The notes below the pieces were generated by a model. It saw only the letters and a program-made list of their open reading frames with translations, ran no database searches and had not been told where the DNA came from. From assembly GCF_009741925.1 (NCBI RefSeq), contig NZ_WPCC01000006.1:48997-112996 (forward strand): a DNA stretch of 64,000 bases. The letters run 5' to 3'. The stretch's first letter is position 1. Each line of letters starts with the position of its first letter. Below, piece by piece: positions 35,639-44,201 of this stretch. The stretch is from Natronomonas sp. CBA1123. Its GTDB lineage: Archaea; Halobacteriota; Halobacteria; Halobacteriales; Haloarculaceae. A program made the position numbers and the translations under genes.

Positions 35639-36061
35639 TTATTTGAGCGGGACGAACTTCGAGGAGCGGGTAGCCCCGATGCCCGCCTGTCCGTGTTCGA
35701 CGGACGAACGCGTGAGCTGGAACTCGCCGAGATAGTGCCCGATCATCTCGGGTTCGATCTCGACGCGTTCGAAGCTCTGGCCGGTGTAGACGGCGAACGT
35801 CAATCCGACGAACTCCGGCAGGATAGGCATATCCCGCAGGTGGGTTCGAATCGGGTCGTTCGCGGTCTCCTCGGCGCCACGCGAGCGTGCCTTCTCGAGC
35901 AGTTTCTGCTTTTCAGTCGAGAGGCCCCGCTTGATAGTTCGCCGCTGTCGGGCGGGAAGCAGTTCCGCAACCTCGTCGAGTTCCAACTCCTGCAACTCGT
36001 CGAGCGTGTGACCACGGTAGGTGAAGTCACCCTCGTGGCCGATTTGGTATTCCGAACTCAT
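35639..36061 (-). CDS. rps19: Small-subunit ribosomal protein S19 (uS19)
   Basis: Head protein near the A site, 140 aa. The N-terminal half is the archaeal extension ([29 protein letters not shown]). The core [25 protein letters not shown] and [32 protein letters not shown] carries the S19 signature. Overlaps L2 by 4 bp. Confidence 0.97.
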   Translation of the reverse strand: MSSEYQIGHEGDFTYRGHTLDELQELELDEVAELLPARQRRTIKRGLSTEKQKLLEKARSRGAEETANDPIRTHLRDMPILPEFVGLTFAVYTGQSFERVEIEPEMIGHYLGEFQLTRSSVEHGQAGIGATRSSKFVPLK

Positions 36062-36789
36062 TCTCTACCTCCTTTGCCGCCCCGACCGGTCCGCTTGGAG
36101 GCGATGTCGCCCACCTTGCGGCCCGGCGGCGCGTCCCGGGAGATGCTTTTGGGTTTGCCGGGGTGCTGTCGGCCGCCGCCACCGAAGGGGTGGTCGACGG
36201 CGTTCATCGCGACACCGCGGACGCGCGGGTACTTCGTGCCCCGCGATTTCATCTTGTGATGCTTGTTGCCGGCCTTGACGAACGGCTTCTCCGTTCGACC
36301 GCCGCCGGCGACCACGCCGATGGTGGCGCGGCAGTCCGGCGACAGGCGGCGCATCTCGCCGCTGGGCAACTGGACGACCGCCGCGTTGCGGTCGTGAGTG
36401 AGAAGCGTCGCGTTCACGCCGGAGGCGCGTGCGAACTTCCCACCGTCGCCGGCCTGTCGTTCGACGTTACACACCGGAACGCCCTCGGGAATCTCCGCGA
36501 GTGGGAGTGTGTTCCCGGGAGCGATTTCGGCGGAGACGCCGACCTGAATCGTGTCGCCGACGGTGATGCCCTCGGGTGCGAGGACGAGTCGGCGGTCGTC
36601 GTCGTCGAACTGGACGTCGGCGAGCGGCGCACTCCGTGCGGGGTCGTGCTCGATGTCGACGACCTCACCGGAGATGACGTCCGCGTCCTCGACGTTACGG
36701 TGCGAGAGGTCCGCCTTGTAGCGGTGCGACGGCGCCCGGAACGTGGACGTACCGCGACCGCGTCGTTGGCCTTGGATTCGTCGTCCCAT
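36058..36789 (-). CDS. rpl2: Large-subunit ribosomal protein L2 (uL2)
   Basis: Essential for peptidyl-transferase-centre structure and subunit joining, 243 aa. The N-terminus [28 protein letters not shown], the KOW-like middle with [27 protein letters not shown], and the C-terminal [25 protein letters not shown] (the conserved His near the peptidyl-transferase centre) are all intact. It lies between L23 and S19 with 2-bp and 4-bp spacing. Confidence 0.98.
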   Translation of the reverse strand: MGRRIQGQRRGRGTSTFRAPSHRYKADLSHRNVEDADVISGEVVDIEHDPARSAPLADVQFDDDDRRLVLAPEGITVGDTIQVGVSAEIAPGNTLPLAEIPEGVPVCNVERQAGDGGKFARASGVNATLLTHDRNAAVVQLPSGEMRRLSPDCRATIGVVAGGGRTEKPFVKAGNKHHKMKSRGTKYPRVRGVAMNAVDHPFGGGGRQHPGKPKSISRDAPPGRKVGDIASKRTGRGGKGGRE

Positions 36790-36791
36790 GT

Positions 36792-37040
36792 TCAGAACAC
36801 CCCGATTCGCGATGCGACTTCCTGTGCGTCGTCGTCCTCGGAGAGACGCACGGTCGCTTTCTTCTCGCCGTTCATCGTATTCTGCGTGTTAATCGACGCG
36901 ACGGCCACGTCGAACTGCGCCTCGATAGCGTCGGCGATTTCGCCTTTGGTGGCTCCGGAGTCACAGATGAACTGCAACTTGTTCTCGAAGTCCATGGCGT
37001 TCATCGCCTTCTCGGTGACGAGCGGGTGTTTCAACGTCAT
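36792..37040 (-). CDS. rpl23: Large-subunit ribosomal protein L23 (uL23)
   Basis: Exit-tunnel protein that docks SRP and SecY, 82 aa. The start MTLKHPLVTEKAMNAMDFENKLQF holds the family motif, and the rest (DAIEAQFDVAVASINTQNTMNGEKKATVRL) forms the second half of the fold. The ATG at 37040 is preferred over the upstream one because it overlaps L4 by just 4 bp. Confidence 0.96.
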   Translation of the reverse strand: MTLKHPLVTEKAMNAMDFENKLQFICDSGATKGEIADAIEAQFDVAVASINTQNTMNGEKKATVRLSEDDDAQEVASRIGVF

Positions 37041-37783
37041 CGCTCGGCCACCTCCTCGAGGGCGCTTTCGGTCCACAGCGTGAGTCGCCCGGCGTGGGTG
37101 CCGGGAGCGAGGTCTTCGGTGTTGACCTCGGCGGCGGTCGTCACGTCGGCGCCCGCGAGGTTGCGGGCGGCCAGCGAGGGCTCCTCGCTCGTGACGACGA
37201 GAATCGACTTCGGCTGGGTGTACTTCCGGCCACGGGTCGTCCCGCGTCCGGCTCGGACGGACTTGCCGTCCTCGGCGCGCTCGATGTCCGAATAGACACC
37301 GAGTGCCTCGAGCGTCTCGACGGCCTCCTTCGTCTTCTGGAGGTCCTCGAACTCGTCGGAGATGACGAGCGGAATCTCGAGGTCTCCGTCGAAGTCGTGG
37401 CCGCGTTCGGCGACGAGGTCGCCGTCCGCGGTCGCCGCGATGGCGCTGCGGGTGGCGAGTTTGCGCTCTTTCGTGTTGATGTCGAGTCCGCGGTCCTTCT
37501 CGACCTTCGGCGGGTGTGCCGGTCGGCCGGAGACGGCCTGGGGCACCTCCCGGGCACGCCCGTTCTGTCGGGGGACGTGCGCCATCCCGCGGCCGCTGCC
37601 GTGGGATTCCGCCGGGGTTCGAAGACCCGCGTACTCGTCTGTACCGGAGTCCTGCTGTCGGTTGGCCTGTGCGGCGAGGACGGCGCGCTTGATGAGGTCG
37701 GGCCGGAACTGCGTCTCGAAGACGTCCGGCAGGTCGACCTCGCCCGCGTCGTCGCCGTTCAGGTCACGTACTGTTGCCTTCAT
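37037..37783 (-). CDS. rpl4: Large-subunit ribosomal protein L4 (uL4)
   Basis: A 248-aa protein with the tunnel-constriction loop around residues 55-95 (AGLRTPAESHGSGRGMAHVPRQNGRAREVPQAVSGRPAHPPKVE). The globular part includes RGRKYTQPKSILVV. The start MKATVRDLNGDDAGEVDLPDVF is typical of archaea. Lies 3 bp from L3 and overlaps L23 by 4 bp. Confidence 0.97.
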   Translation of the reverse strand: MKATVRDLNGDDAGEVDLPDVFETQFRPDLIKRAVLAAQANRQQDSGTDEYAGLRTPAESHGSGRGMAHVPRQNGRAREVPQAVSGRPAHPPKVEKDRGLDINTKERKLATRSAIAATADGDLVAERGHDFDGDLEIPLVISDEFEDLQKTKEAVETLEALGVYSDIERAEDGKSVRAGRGTTRGRKYTQPKSILVVTSEEPSLAARNLAGADVTTAAEVNTEDLAPGTHAGRLTLWTESALEEVAER

Positions 37784-37786
37784 GGG

Positions 37787-38797
37787 TTATCCCTGATTGG
37801 AGACGGTGGAGACGTAGCGCACCTCGGGGTCGAGGCGCGGTTGGTCGGCAGGTCGCACCGCCGGTCGGAAGCGCACGAGGCGCTTGTTCGGACCCGGCAC
37901 GGAGCCTTTCACCAGCGCGTAGGCGCCGTCGACCTCGCCGTAGTTGACGAAGCCACCGTCGGGGGTGACTTCCTCGTCGCCGAGGGCGAGCAGGCGCTTG
38001 TTCAGTTCGGTGCGCTGGTGGTAGCCGGTCTGGCCCTGTTGGGGGACCGTCGACCGGACGCGCGAGGGGTTCCACGGGCCGAGGTTGCCGATACGTCGGC
38101 GCCAGCCCTGGCGGGCGTGTTTGCCCTTCCGCTTCTGGACGCCCCATCGCTTGACGGGACCCTGCGTCCCCTTGCCCTTCGTGATACCCGCGACGTCGGC
38201 GTACTCGCCGGCACGGAACACGTCCGTGGCCGCGTGCTCCCCGCCGTCGTCGACGAGGTCGAGACCGAACTCGAATCGGTCCGCGAGCGAACCGCCGCCG
38301 ACGCGTGTCTCCATCACGTCGGGACGTTTCTTCGGAACGCTCGAAAGGCCGCTCGGGACGGTGTGGGTGATGATCCGCACGTCAGCGAGGTCACCCGCGT
38401 CGAGTGCCTCCCGAATCTGGCCTTCGGCGTCTCCGGTCTGTTCTTCTGGGACGGACAGTGCCCGTTCGAGGTCCTCGTGGACCTCGTCGGTCCACACCTC
38501 GGTCAGGGGGCGCTGTCCGTACGGCGTGTCTTCGTAAGCTCGGACGGCGACAGCCCGCATCGGTGGCGTCTCGACGACGGTCACCGGGACGGTCTCCTCC
38601 TGGCCCTCTCGGGGGGAGTTGGGCTCGTCGTTGATAGCAACGACGTGACTCATGCCGGCCTTGTATCCGGCGAAGCCTTGGAGCCCGGGCTGTCCCTCGT
38701 CGTCCGGCCAGGAGTTGAAGCGCGGGACCTCACTGGCCGCACGGCTGCGGGGGCTGAAGCCCATCGAGCCTTTGCGTGGTCTGCTTGGTTGTGGCAT
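37787..38797 (-). CDS. rpl3: Large-subunit ribosomal protein L3 (uL3)
   Basis: A 336-aa protein close to the peptidyl-transferase centre. The N-terminus MPQPSRPRKGSMGFSPRSRA is conserved in archaea and eukaryotes; AGYKAGMSHVVAIND and the basic loop KGKGTQGPVKRWGVQKRKGKHARQGWRRRIGNLGPW (about residues 215-250) are the key rRNA contacts. It starts the run of ribosomal proteins, 6 bp after the SPOUT-type gene. Confidence 0.98.
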   Translation of the reverse strand: MPQPSRPRKGSMGFSPRSRAASEVPRFNSWPDDEGQPGLQGFAGYKAGMSHVVAINDEPNSPREGQEETVPVTVVETPPMRAVAVRAYEDTPYGQRPLTEVWTDEVHEDLERALSVPEEQTGDAEGQIREALDAGDLADVRIITHTVPSGLSSVPKKRPDVMETRVGGGSLADRFEFGLDLVDDGGEHAATDVFRAGEYADVAGITKGKGTQGPVKRWGVQKRKGKHARQGWRRRIGNLGPWNPSRVRSTVPQQGQTGYHQRTELNKRLLALGDEEVTPDGGFVNYGEVDGAYALVKGSVPGPNKRLVRFRPAVRPADQPRLDPEVRYVSTVSNQG

Positions 38798-38803
38798 TGT
38801 GTC

Positions 38804-39643
38804 TCACTCTAGTGTGAGGGGCGCGAGCGTGGCGAACACCGCTTCTTCGGTGCGCACGACCTCGCTACCCTGGTTCGGAACCGTATTGAGCCAAAGGTCG
38901 AACCGCGCTTTGGGTTCGTCATCGCTGATGACCTCCTCGCCTGGCTGACAGTCGAGTATCTCCGGCAGTCCCCGTTCCGGGGCGCCGAAGGTGACTGTCA
39001 GGCCGTCGGTGGCCGTCCGCTCGACCAGTTGGTCGAGGCGGTCGACCGTCAACTCCTCACCGTACCGGGAGGCGGCGATGCGCACGCCGGCGTCCGGTCG
39101 TGTGAGGGCGTCGTCGATGGTCGCGCGTTCCACCGAGAACCCCGGAAGGGGTTCGTCGACGAGTTTCGCGCGAACCGGCCGTCGCGAAGAGACCCTGATG
39201 GTGACGCGCTCCCCCTCCTCGACCGCCATCGATGGCGGGACGGGGAGGGAGATCGGGTGTTGCAGTCCGCAATTGACCCGAACGCGCCCGTCAGATCCGA
39301 CCTCGGTCACGATTCCCTGTCTTAACGACCCCGAACCGTCCGATCCGGAGCCGGTCTGTGAGCGGATGCGGAGCGGCGGCAGGATGCCGGCGTACTCCAG
39401 TTCGTCCCGCTGGGCCCACACCTCCTTTCGGAGGTACGGTGCCGTTGCGGCGTACGACAGTACCGTGTCGACGAACCCGTCGCCGAACCGCCCGTCGTCG
39501 CCCCCTCGGTCGGGGTAGACGACGAGTCGGTCCACCCGGAAGATGACCGCCGCGCGTGCGACGTAACCGAGTTTGCGAGTCGCCTCGCGTTTGTCCTCGG
39601 CCTCCCGGGTCAAAGACGACGGCACGAGTACGCTGCGTGTCAT
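38804..39643 (-). CDS. Putative SPOUT RNA methyltransferase (DUF171 / RNA uridine N3-methyltransferase type)
   Basis: A 279-aa protein at the head of the ribosomal operon. It begins TRSVLVPSSLTREAEDKREATRKLG. SPOUT-fold signs are VIFRVDRLVVYPDRGG near the start, a mid-protein OB-like insert (GIVTEVGSDGRVRVNCGLQHPISL, about residues 115-140) and a C-terminal knot region with TFGAPERGLPEIL and LNTVPNQGSEVVRTEEA, where SAM would bind. Relatives are annotated as RNA uridine-N3 methyltransferases; the substrate here is not shown. The gene is 6 bp before L3. Confidence 0.85.
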   Translation of the reverse strand: MTRSVLVPSSLTREAEDKREATRKLGYVARAAVIFRVDRLVVYPDRGGDDGRFGDGFVDTVLSYAATAPYLRKEVWAQRDELEYAGILPPLRIRSQTGSGSDGSGSLRQGIVTEVGSDGRVRVNCGLQHPISLPVPPSMAVEEGERVTIRVSSRRPVRAKLVDEPLPGFSVERATIDDALTRPDAGVRIAASRYGEELTVDRLDQLVERTATDGLTVTFGAPERGLPEILDCQPGEEVISDDEPKARFDLWLNTVPNQGSEVVRTEEAVFATLAPLTLE

Positions 39644-39697
39644 GCCGTGTCGCTTCCGTTTCCGTTCACCAGACTGTGCTATCCCTTCAGAATCCTA

Positions 39698-39707
39698 GCT
39701 TAAAAGT
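39698..39707 (-). promoter_or_regulatory. Probable promoter of the S10-spc ribosomal operon
   Basis: CTTTTAAGCT on the minus strand is a good haloarchaeal TATA element. It lies about 60 bp before the methyltransferase ATG (39643), so the transcript would carry a leader of roughly 30 nt, unlike the leaderless genes elsewhere. No other strong promoter is visible inside the 14-kb cluster. Confidence 0.5.
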
Positions 39708-39845
39708 ATCGCGGTATGCACCCGCCGTGTCGGCCGTTGACAGGCGTTTCGGGGTGTGGCGCGTTGCCAAGCGACGGACGGCCACGCAGTCGGCGGTTTC
39801 GCAAGCCTTTTATCCATCTCCCCGGTACGAGTTGATGCGAAAGGC

Positions 39846-39916
39846 GCGCTGGTAGTGTAGTGGTATCACGTGACCTTGCCATGGTCACAACCGGGGTTCA
39901 AATCCCCGCCAGCGCA
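39846..39916 (+). tRNA. tRNA-Gly (anticodon GCC)
   Basis: A 71-nt cloverleaf. The acceptor stem GCGCTGG pairs with CCAGCGC, and the discriminator is A. The anticodon stem TGACC/GGTCA encloses the loop TT-GCC-AT, so it reads GGC and GGU. The T arm has the loop TTCAAAT with a CGGGG/CCCCG stem. No intron and no encoded CCA. A TTTTATC element lies about 35 bp upstream. Confidence 0.96.
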
Positions 39917-40087
39917 TTTCTGTAATGAGCAACACACCGAGTACCGCGAGCGTCAGCGAGCGTGTACTCGGACGGACGCGAATCACGAATGCGGTCGGGA
40001 TTTGAATCCTGGAAGTCGCGCGCAGCGAACGGAGTGAGCGAGCACGTCTGCCTCCGGTTCAACATCCCCCACGGGTTTCTGTGACGA
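39917..40087. other. 171-bp spacer with hairpin and degenerate tRNA 3'-end-like sequence
   Basis: No gene is seen. An 8-bp perfect stem (CCGAGTAC at 39937 with GTACTCGG at 39964) encloses a repetitive CAGCGAGCG loop. Two pieces resemble the T arm and 3' end of the adjacent tRNA-Gly: one around 39992-40015 and a clearer one at 40053-40084 ending in TTTCTGT, which also follows the real tRNA. This could be a decayed attachment-site duplication. Confidence 0.4.
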
Positions 40088-40981
40088 TTACTCGACGAGA
40101 TAGTCGACGATTTCTTCGGTTACCACGTCCGGCCGTTCCTGATGCATGAAGTGACCTGCTTCGCGCACGCGCACGACGCGACAATCCTCGATGATTTCGC
40201 CGGCGTGGTCGAACAGCGCCGGGCCGATACAGCCGTCGTTCTCCCCGGCGATGGCGAGCGTCGGCGTCTCGACGGGCGGCGTGTCCTCGAGTGAGGGGAG
40301 GTTCCCTCGGGCCATCGACGACAGCTGTGGCCCGACCGTATCCCGGTAGTACTCGACGGCGTGTTCGACCGTTTCGCCGGTTCTGAACGTCTCTTTGACC
40401 GATTCGATGCGCTCGTCGGAGTAGTCCCAATCGGGGCTCCACAGCCCCCAGAGGAACTCCACGAGCGCGAACTCCCGCCATCGGAGGGCGCGTTCGGGCG
40501 CGTCCGGAACCTGGAAGAACCACATGTACCAACTGCGGAGCAGCTGTCGCGGATGTTCCAACAGCAACCCTTCGAATCCCGGCGGAACGGCCATCGTGAC
40601 CATCTTCGAGAACGCCGTCGAGTCGACCCGGTCGGCAGCGTAGGCGGCGACGGCGCCCCAGTCGTGGCCGACGAGGACGGCGTCGTCGGTTTCGAAGCGC
40701 TCGCCCAGAGTCTCGGCGAGAGCGACGGCGTCGGCGCCGAGCGCCATCGCAGAGTAGTCGCCGTCCGGTGCGGGGTCGGTCGGACCGTACCCGCGCATGT
40801 ACGGCGCGACGGCGGTGAAGCCGGCGTCGGCCAAAGCATCGAGAATCGGTGCCATCGAACCGGCATCGTCGGGGAAGCCGTGTAGACAGACCGCGAGGCG
40901 GTCGCCGTCGCCCGCGCGGAGACACTCGAAGGTGAGGCCGTTGGCGTCGACAGAGAGTCGGTCGAAATCGGTGTCGCTCAT
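40088..40981 (-). CDS. Alpha/beta hydrolase, epoxide-hydrolase-like
   Basis: A 297-aa cytosolic alpha/beta hydrolase. The oxyanion motif HGFPDDAGS (about residues 34-42) and nucleophile elbow GHDWGAVAAY (about 104-113) place an Asp nucleophile, as in epoxide hydrolases and haloalkane dehalogenases rather than esterases. A catalytic His is in EAGHFMHQERPD near residue 278, and the acid is probably in AGENDGCIG. The cap region (about 135-225) is rich in Trp and Tyr. Substrate unknown. It is divergent from the thiamine-binding gene with a 51-bp space. Confidence 0.88.
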   Translation of the reverse strand: MSDTDFDRLSVDANGLTFECLRAGDGDRLAVCLHGFPDDAGSMAPILDALADAGFTAVAPYMRGYGPTDPAPDGDYSAMALGADAVALAETLGERFETDDAVLVGHDWGAVAAYAADRVDSTAFSKMVTMAVPPGFEGLLLEHPRQLLRSWYMWFFQVPDAPERALRWREFALVEFLWGLWSPDWDYSDERIESVKETFRTGETVEHAVEYYRDTVGPQLSSMARGNLPSLEDTPPVETPTLAIAGENDGCIGPALFDHAGEIIEDCRVVRVREAGHFMHQERPDVVTEEIVDYLVE

Positions 40982-41003
40982 GCAGACGGCGTCGGCGGGC
41001 GGC

Positions 41004-41010
41004 TATTTAT
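41004..41010. promoter_or_regulatory. TATTTAT element equidistant from two divergent starts
   Basis: This AT-rich element in a 51-bp divergent space is centred 26 bp from the hydrolase start (40981) on the left and 26 bp from the thiamine-binding start (41033) on the right. Both distances fit leaderless transcription, so the same box may serve both directions. Confidence 0.5.
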
Positions 41011-41032
41011 CCCTTGGTGCCCTCGCTTCTGT

Positions 41033-41344
41033 ATGAGCGTCGTCGCACTCCTCAGCGTCGCACCGGTCGTCGAAGACAGCATGGCCAGCGAGGTCGCAGA
41101 GGCCGTCGCCGCCCTCGACGAGTTCGACGTGTCCTACGAGACCAACCCGATGGGAACCGTCGTCGAAGCCGACGACATCGACACGCTGCTCGCGGCAGTC
41201 GGCGCCGCACACAAGGCCGTCGACGCCGACCGCGTGAGCACGTTCCTGAAAATCGACGACAAACGGACGCGGGACCAGCGCGCAAGCGAGAAGGTCGCCG
41301 CCGTCGAGCGGGAACTCGGTCGCGAAGCCAGACGGGAGCGTTGA
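41033..41344 (+). CDS. MTH1187-family thiamine-binding protein (DUF77/UPF0045)
   Basis: A 103-aa ferredoxin-like protein that forms tetramers in the family and is reported to bind thiamine. The opening VVALLSVAPVVEDSMASEVAEAVAALDEFDVSYETNPMGTVVEAD contains the conserved TNPMGT-type ligand loop. The rest includes FLKIDDKRTRDQRASEKVAAVERELG. It is probably cytosolic. Its partner genes in thiamine transport are not in this window. A TATTTAT box lies 26 bp upstream. Confidence 0.9.
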   Translation: MSVVALLSVAPVVEDSMASEVAEAVAALDEFDVSYETNPMGTVVEADDIDTLLAAVGAAHKAVDADRVSTFLKIDDKRTRDQRASEKVAAVERELGREARRER

Positions 41345-41434
41345 ATCCCCACGCCACTGACCACGCCGTACGAATCGGCGCCTGTCCGGCGCGATAAGGA
41401 AAAGGCATATCCCCCGTCCACCGTACCTTCGAGC

Positions 41435-42013
41435 ATGAGCACACCCCCCGGCGAGTACTACACTGAAGAGCGGTGGAACAACTGGCTCGACCGACTCCGG
41501 GACGAGGACATCGACCCCGAGGACGAGGATTCCGCACGCCTGCTGTTGAACCTCCAGGACGACGCCGCCATCGCCGTCGTGAAAATCGTCGCCGAGTACG
41601 AGGACGGCGAAATCGACGACGATGCCGCCCTCGAGGAGTTGGCCCGCGTCCGCGACATCGTCCTCTCGGAAGTAGACTTCGAGGACGAGGAAAAGCGCAT
41701 GCTCATCGACGGCGTCCAGACCTCGCTTGTCTGTGTCTTCTACGCCGCCGAGGAGTACGTCGCCGGCGGCCCACCGGAGGAGGGCTCGGTCACCGAGTAC
41801 ATCCGCGCGGCCGCCGACGCCGAAGCCGAAGAGGACGTCGACGCCGCCCTCGCCTACTGCGCCCAGGCCGGGACGCTATTGTTCGACGGCGAGTCGCTGG
41901 ACATGGACGTCGCCGAGGACATCGAGTACGGCCTCGTCGCCGAGTGGGTGAACGGACTGGATTCGCTGGGGACCGCCCTCGCCGACCCCGAAGTCATCGA
42001 CGAAGACGAGTAA
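41435..42013 (+). CDS. DUF2150 family protein
   Basis: A 192-aa very acidic, soluble helical protein. It starts MSTPPGEYYTEERWNNWLDRLRDEDID; the YYTEERWNNWL motif and the central DDAAIAVVKIVAEYEDGE segment mark DUF2150, a conserved haloarchaeal family. No catalytic residues can be named and the function is unknown. It is in the same direction as the thiamine-binding gene, after a 90-bp gap with its own AT-rich patch (AAGGCATATCC). Confidence 0.85.
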   Translation: MSTPPGEYYTEERWNNWLDRLRDEDIDPEDEDSARLLLNLQDDAAIAVVKIVAEYEDGEIDDDAALEELARVRDIVLSEVDFEDEEKRMLIDGVQTSLVCVFYAAEEYVAGGPPEEGSVTEYIRAAADAEAEEDVDAALAYCAQAGTLLFDGESLDMDVAEDIEYGLVAEWVNGLDSLGTALADPEVIDEDE

Positions 42014-42064
42014 CGCCGCTGATTTCGGCGTGGTGTTTTTATCCTCGACGCGCGAACGGCCGCT

Positions 42065-44128
42065 ATGACATTCGCCGATGACGAACGTGGCCAACCAGTC
42101 GTCATCGGAGCGTTGCTTATCTTTACGATACTGATTTTGGCCTTTTCTGGGTATCAGGCATTCGTTGTTCCACAGCAGAACGCCGAGGTGGAGTTCAACC
42201 ACAACCAAGAGGTACAAAACGACATGCAGGATACCCGTAGTTCTATCCTCCGGACTGCGGGCCAAGGAACTCGGCAGTCAACCGCCGTAAAACTCGGTAC
42301 GACCTACCCAAGTAGGGTAATCGCGTTGAATCCCAGTCCGGCCGCGGGAACGCTACGCACGGGGGAGGAACTCACCGTATCCATTCGTAACGCCGAAGCG
42401 GACGGAGAAGCGGGCGACTACTGGGATGGAACCACGACTCGTTCATTCTCTACAAGGCCGGTCAGCTATCGTCCCAACTACAACCTCTACGACAACGCAC
42501 CGACAACGACCATCGAACACGCAGTCATCTACAACGGTTTCGACGACGGAACACTACTACCACAAAGTGGCCAACCTATCGTCTCCGGGCGTTCACTGTC
42601 GTTCGCGCTTATTGATGGAGAGTACAGCCAGAATGGCTTCCAGAGTACGTCGTTCGACACGCGTCCAGTGAGCACGTCGTCGAATCGTGTTTCAATCGAG
42701 AGCGACGGGTCGCCTATCGAGATACAGTTCGAGACGGAAATCCCCGAGTCAGTTTGGGTTGGCGAACTACTCAACAATCAAATCGATGGGGCTGCTTCGA
42801 GCGACACTACCTGTGCTGATGTCGGGACTGGTGGAGACACGGACCCCGACCGATATATCCAAGATTGTACGTACGATGATACGACCGACCCGAACACCCT
42901 GACGATTGTTCTCGAAGCGGATGCGACCTACGACCTTCAGACGGACAAGGTCGGTGTTGGAGATGGTAGCGTTGACGCACCAACAACGGCGTATATCACC
43001 ACAGAAAGCGGCGATGGCGCAACCATTTCGGATGGGAGCAATCAACGCGTCGTTGCGGAAGTCCGTGACGAATACGGGAATCCGCTATCGGGCGTCGATA
43101 CCTGTGCAGAGGTGACGAGTGGTGGCGGAAGCATTGCCGAGTCACCGACAACAGCGACGACCGGCGAAGATGGACAAGTCTCGTTCACGTATCAAGCCCC
43201 GAGCGATACGTCCACGAACGCCGAAGTCACCGTTGCATACACCTGTACCGGTAGCAACAATCCGGTGCCCGGTGCGCCGAACAGTGAATCCGCGATTTTC
43301 GAGATACAGGTGTTCAACACGGATGGCGGCGGACCCGGTCCGAGTTCGGACGCGCTCATCACGGCTGTAGAGCCGAATCCTGCGAAACTCACCGATGCCA
43401 ACGGTGAATTTGTTCGTCTGCAGATTCCTTCGGGTGTCGATACGAACGGGTGGACACTCAGCGACGACGACGCGAGCTACGGCATCTCACAGGATTTCGA
43501 TGGAGAAGTGTACCTGGCTCGAGATAAGACCGCATTCGAAGACCAGTGGCCAGTTGATTCCTCGAAGGTCTTTGAGTGGAGCAGCATCCAACTCGCCAAC
43601 ACAGGAGAAACCATCGAGCTGATAGATTCGAGCGGAAACGTCGTCGATAGGATGGGTTACGGGGATGGTTCCTTTAGCGATGGAAGTTCGGTCACTCAAC
43701 CGACAGACGGAGACGTTGCCTACCGAACCCAAGACGGTGGCAACTTCGAAGACACCGACAGCGAAAGCGACTGGGCACAGCAGGCGGAGTGTGACTTCTT
43801 CGGTGGCGGCGATGGGTGTAGCGGTGGTAATCAAGCACCGACTGTAACGGTTGACAATGTTGACTACAGCTCTTCTGAAAAAGAATTGACGGTGGAGTTT
43901 ACACCGGACGATGCCGATGGAAATCTGGATACAGCAGAGATAATCATAAAAGATAAAAACGGCAACCAAGACGCTATCAGACAAGGAATAGACATATCCA
44001 ATCAGGAAGGAACTAAAGTCACTGAAACATTTTCCAACCTGAACAAGGGTGGGAGACCTTACACAGCAACTGTCACAGTAACAGACACCGACAGTGCCAC
44101 GGACTCTGATTCAGGAACAAGTAATTGA
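42065..44128 (+). CDS. Pilin-like surface protein with Ig-like and lamin-tail-like domains, 687 aa
   Basis: The N-terminus (DERGQPVVIGALLIFTILILAF, residues 6-27) resembles archaeal type IV pilin-like or flagellin-like leaders, so membrane or cell-surface location is likely. VPQQNAEVEF follows. A long beta-rich region runs to about residue 330. An Ig-like repeat is at about 330-415 (VVAEVRDEYGNPLSGVD, with paired Cys). A lamin-tail-like unit is at about 430-560 (ITAVEPNPAKLTDANGEFV). A second Ig-like domain ends the protein. A paralogue lies at 53748-55475. The final 290 bp is clearly richer in A and T than the rest. Confidence 0.75.
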   Translation: MTFADDERGQPVVIGALLIFTILILAFSGYQAFVVPQQNAEVEFNHNQEVQNDMQDTRSSILRTAGQGTRQSTAVKLGTTYPSRVIALNPSPAAGTLRTGEELTVSIRNAEADGEAGDYWDGTTTRSFSTRPVSYRPNYNLYDNAPTTTIEHAVIYNGFDDGTLLPQSGQPIVSGRSLSFALIDGEYSQNGFQSTSFDTRPVSTSSNRVSIESDGSPIEIQFETEIPESVWVGELLNNQIDGAASSDTTCADVGTGGDTDPDRYIQDCTYDDTTDPNTLTIVLEADATYDLQTDKVGVGDGSVDAPTTAYITTESGDGATISDGSNQRVVAEVRDEYGNPLSGVDTCAEVTSGGGSIAESPTTATTGEDGQVSFTYQAPSDTSTNAEVTVAYTCTGSNNPVPGAPNSESAIFEIQVFNTDGGGPGPSSDALITAVEPNPAKLTDANGEFVRLQIPSGVDTNGWTLSDDDASYGISQDFDGEVYLARDKTAFEDQWPVDSSKVFEWSSIQLANTGETIELIDSSGNVVDRMGYGDGSFSDGSSVTQPTDGDVAYRTQDGGNFEDTDSESDWAQQAECDFFGGGDGCSGGNQAPTVTVDNVDYSSSEKELTVEFTPDDADGNLDTAEIIIKDKNGNQDAIRQGIDISNQEGTKVTETFSNLNKGGRPYTATVTVTDTDSATDSDSGTSN

Positions 44129-44173
44129 ATTAGCTGATATTTCGACAATCGACGAACCACACGTCGACAAACA

Positions 44174-44180
44174 CTTATAC
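44174..44180 (+). promoter_or_regulatory. TATA-like element of the HMG-CoA synthase gene
   Basis: CTTATAC lies 22-28 bp before the ATG at 44202, the spacing of leaderless haloarchaeal promoters. It follows directly after the surface-protein stop, so the HMG-CoA synthase gene has its own transcript. Confidence 0.5.
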
Positions 44181-44201
44181 TAAACCACCAACCCCACCTA
44201 C

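Noticed and set aside
39846..40087. A second complete tRNA gene after tRNA-Gly
   Set aside because: Only T-arm-like and 3'-end-like pieces are seen; no acceptor or anticodon stem can be formed.
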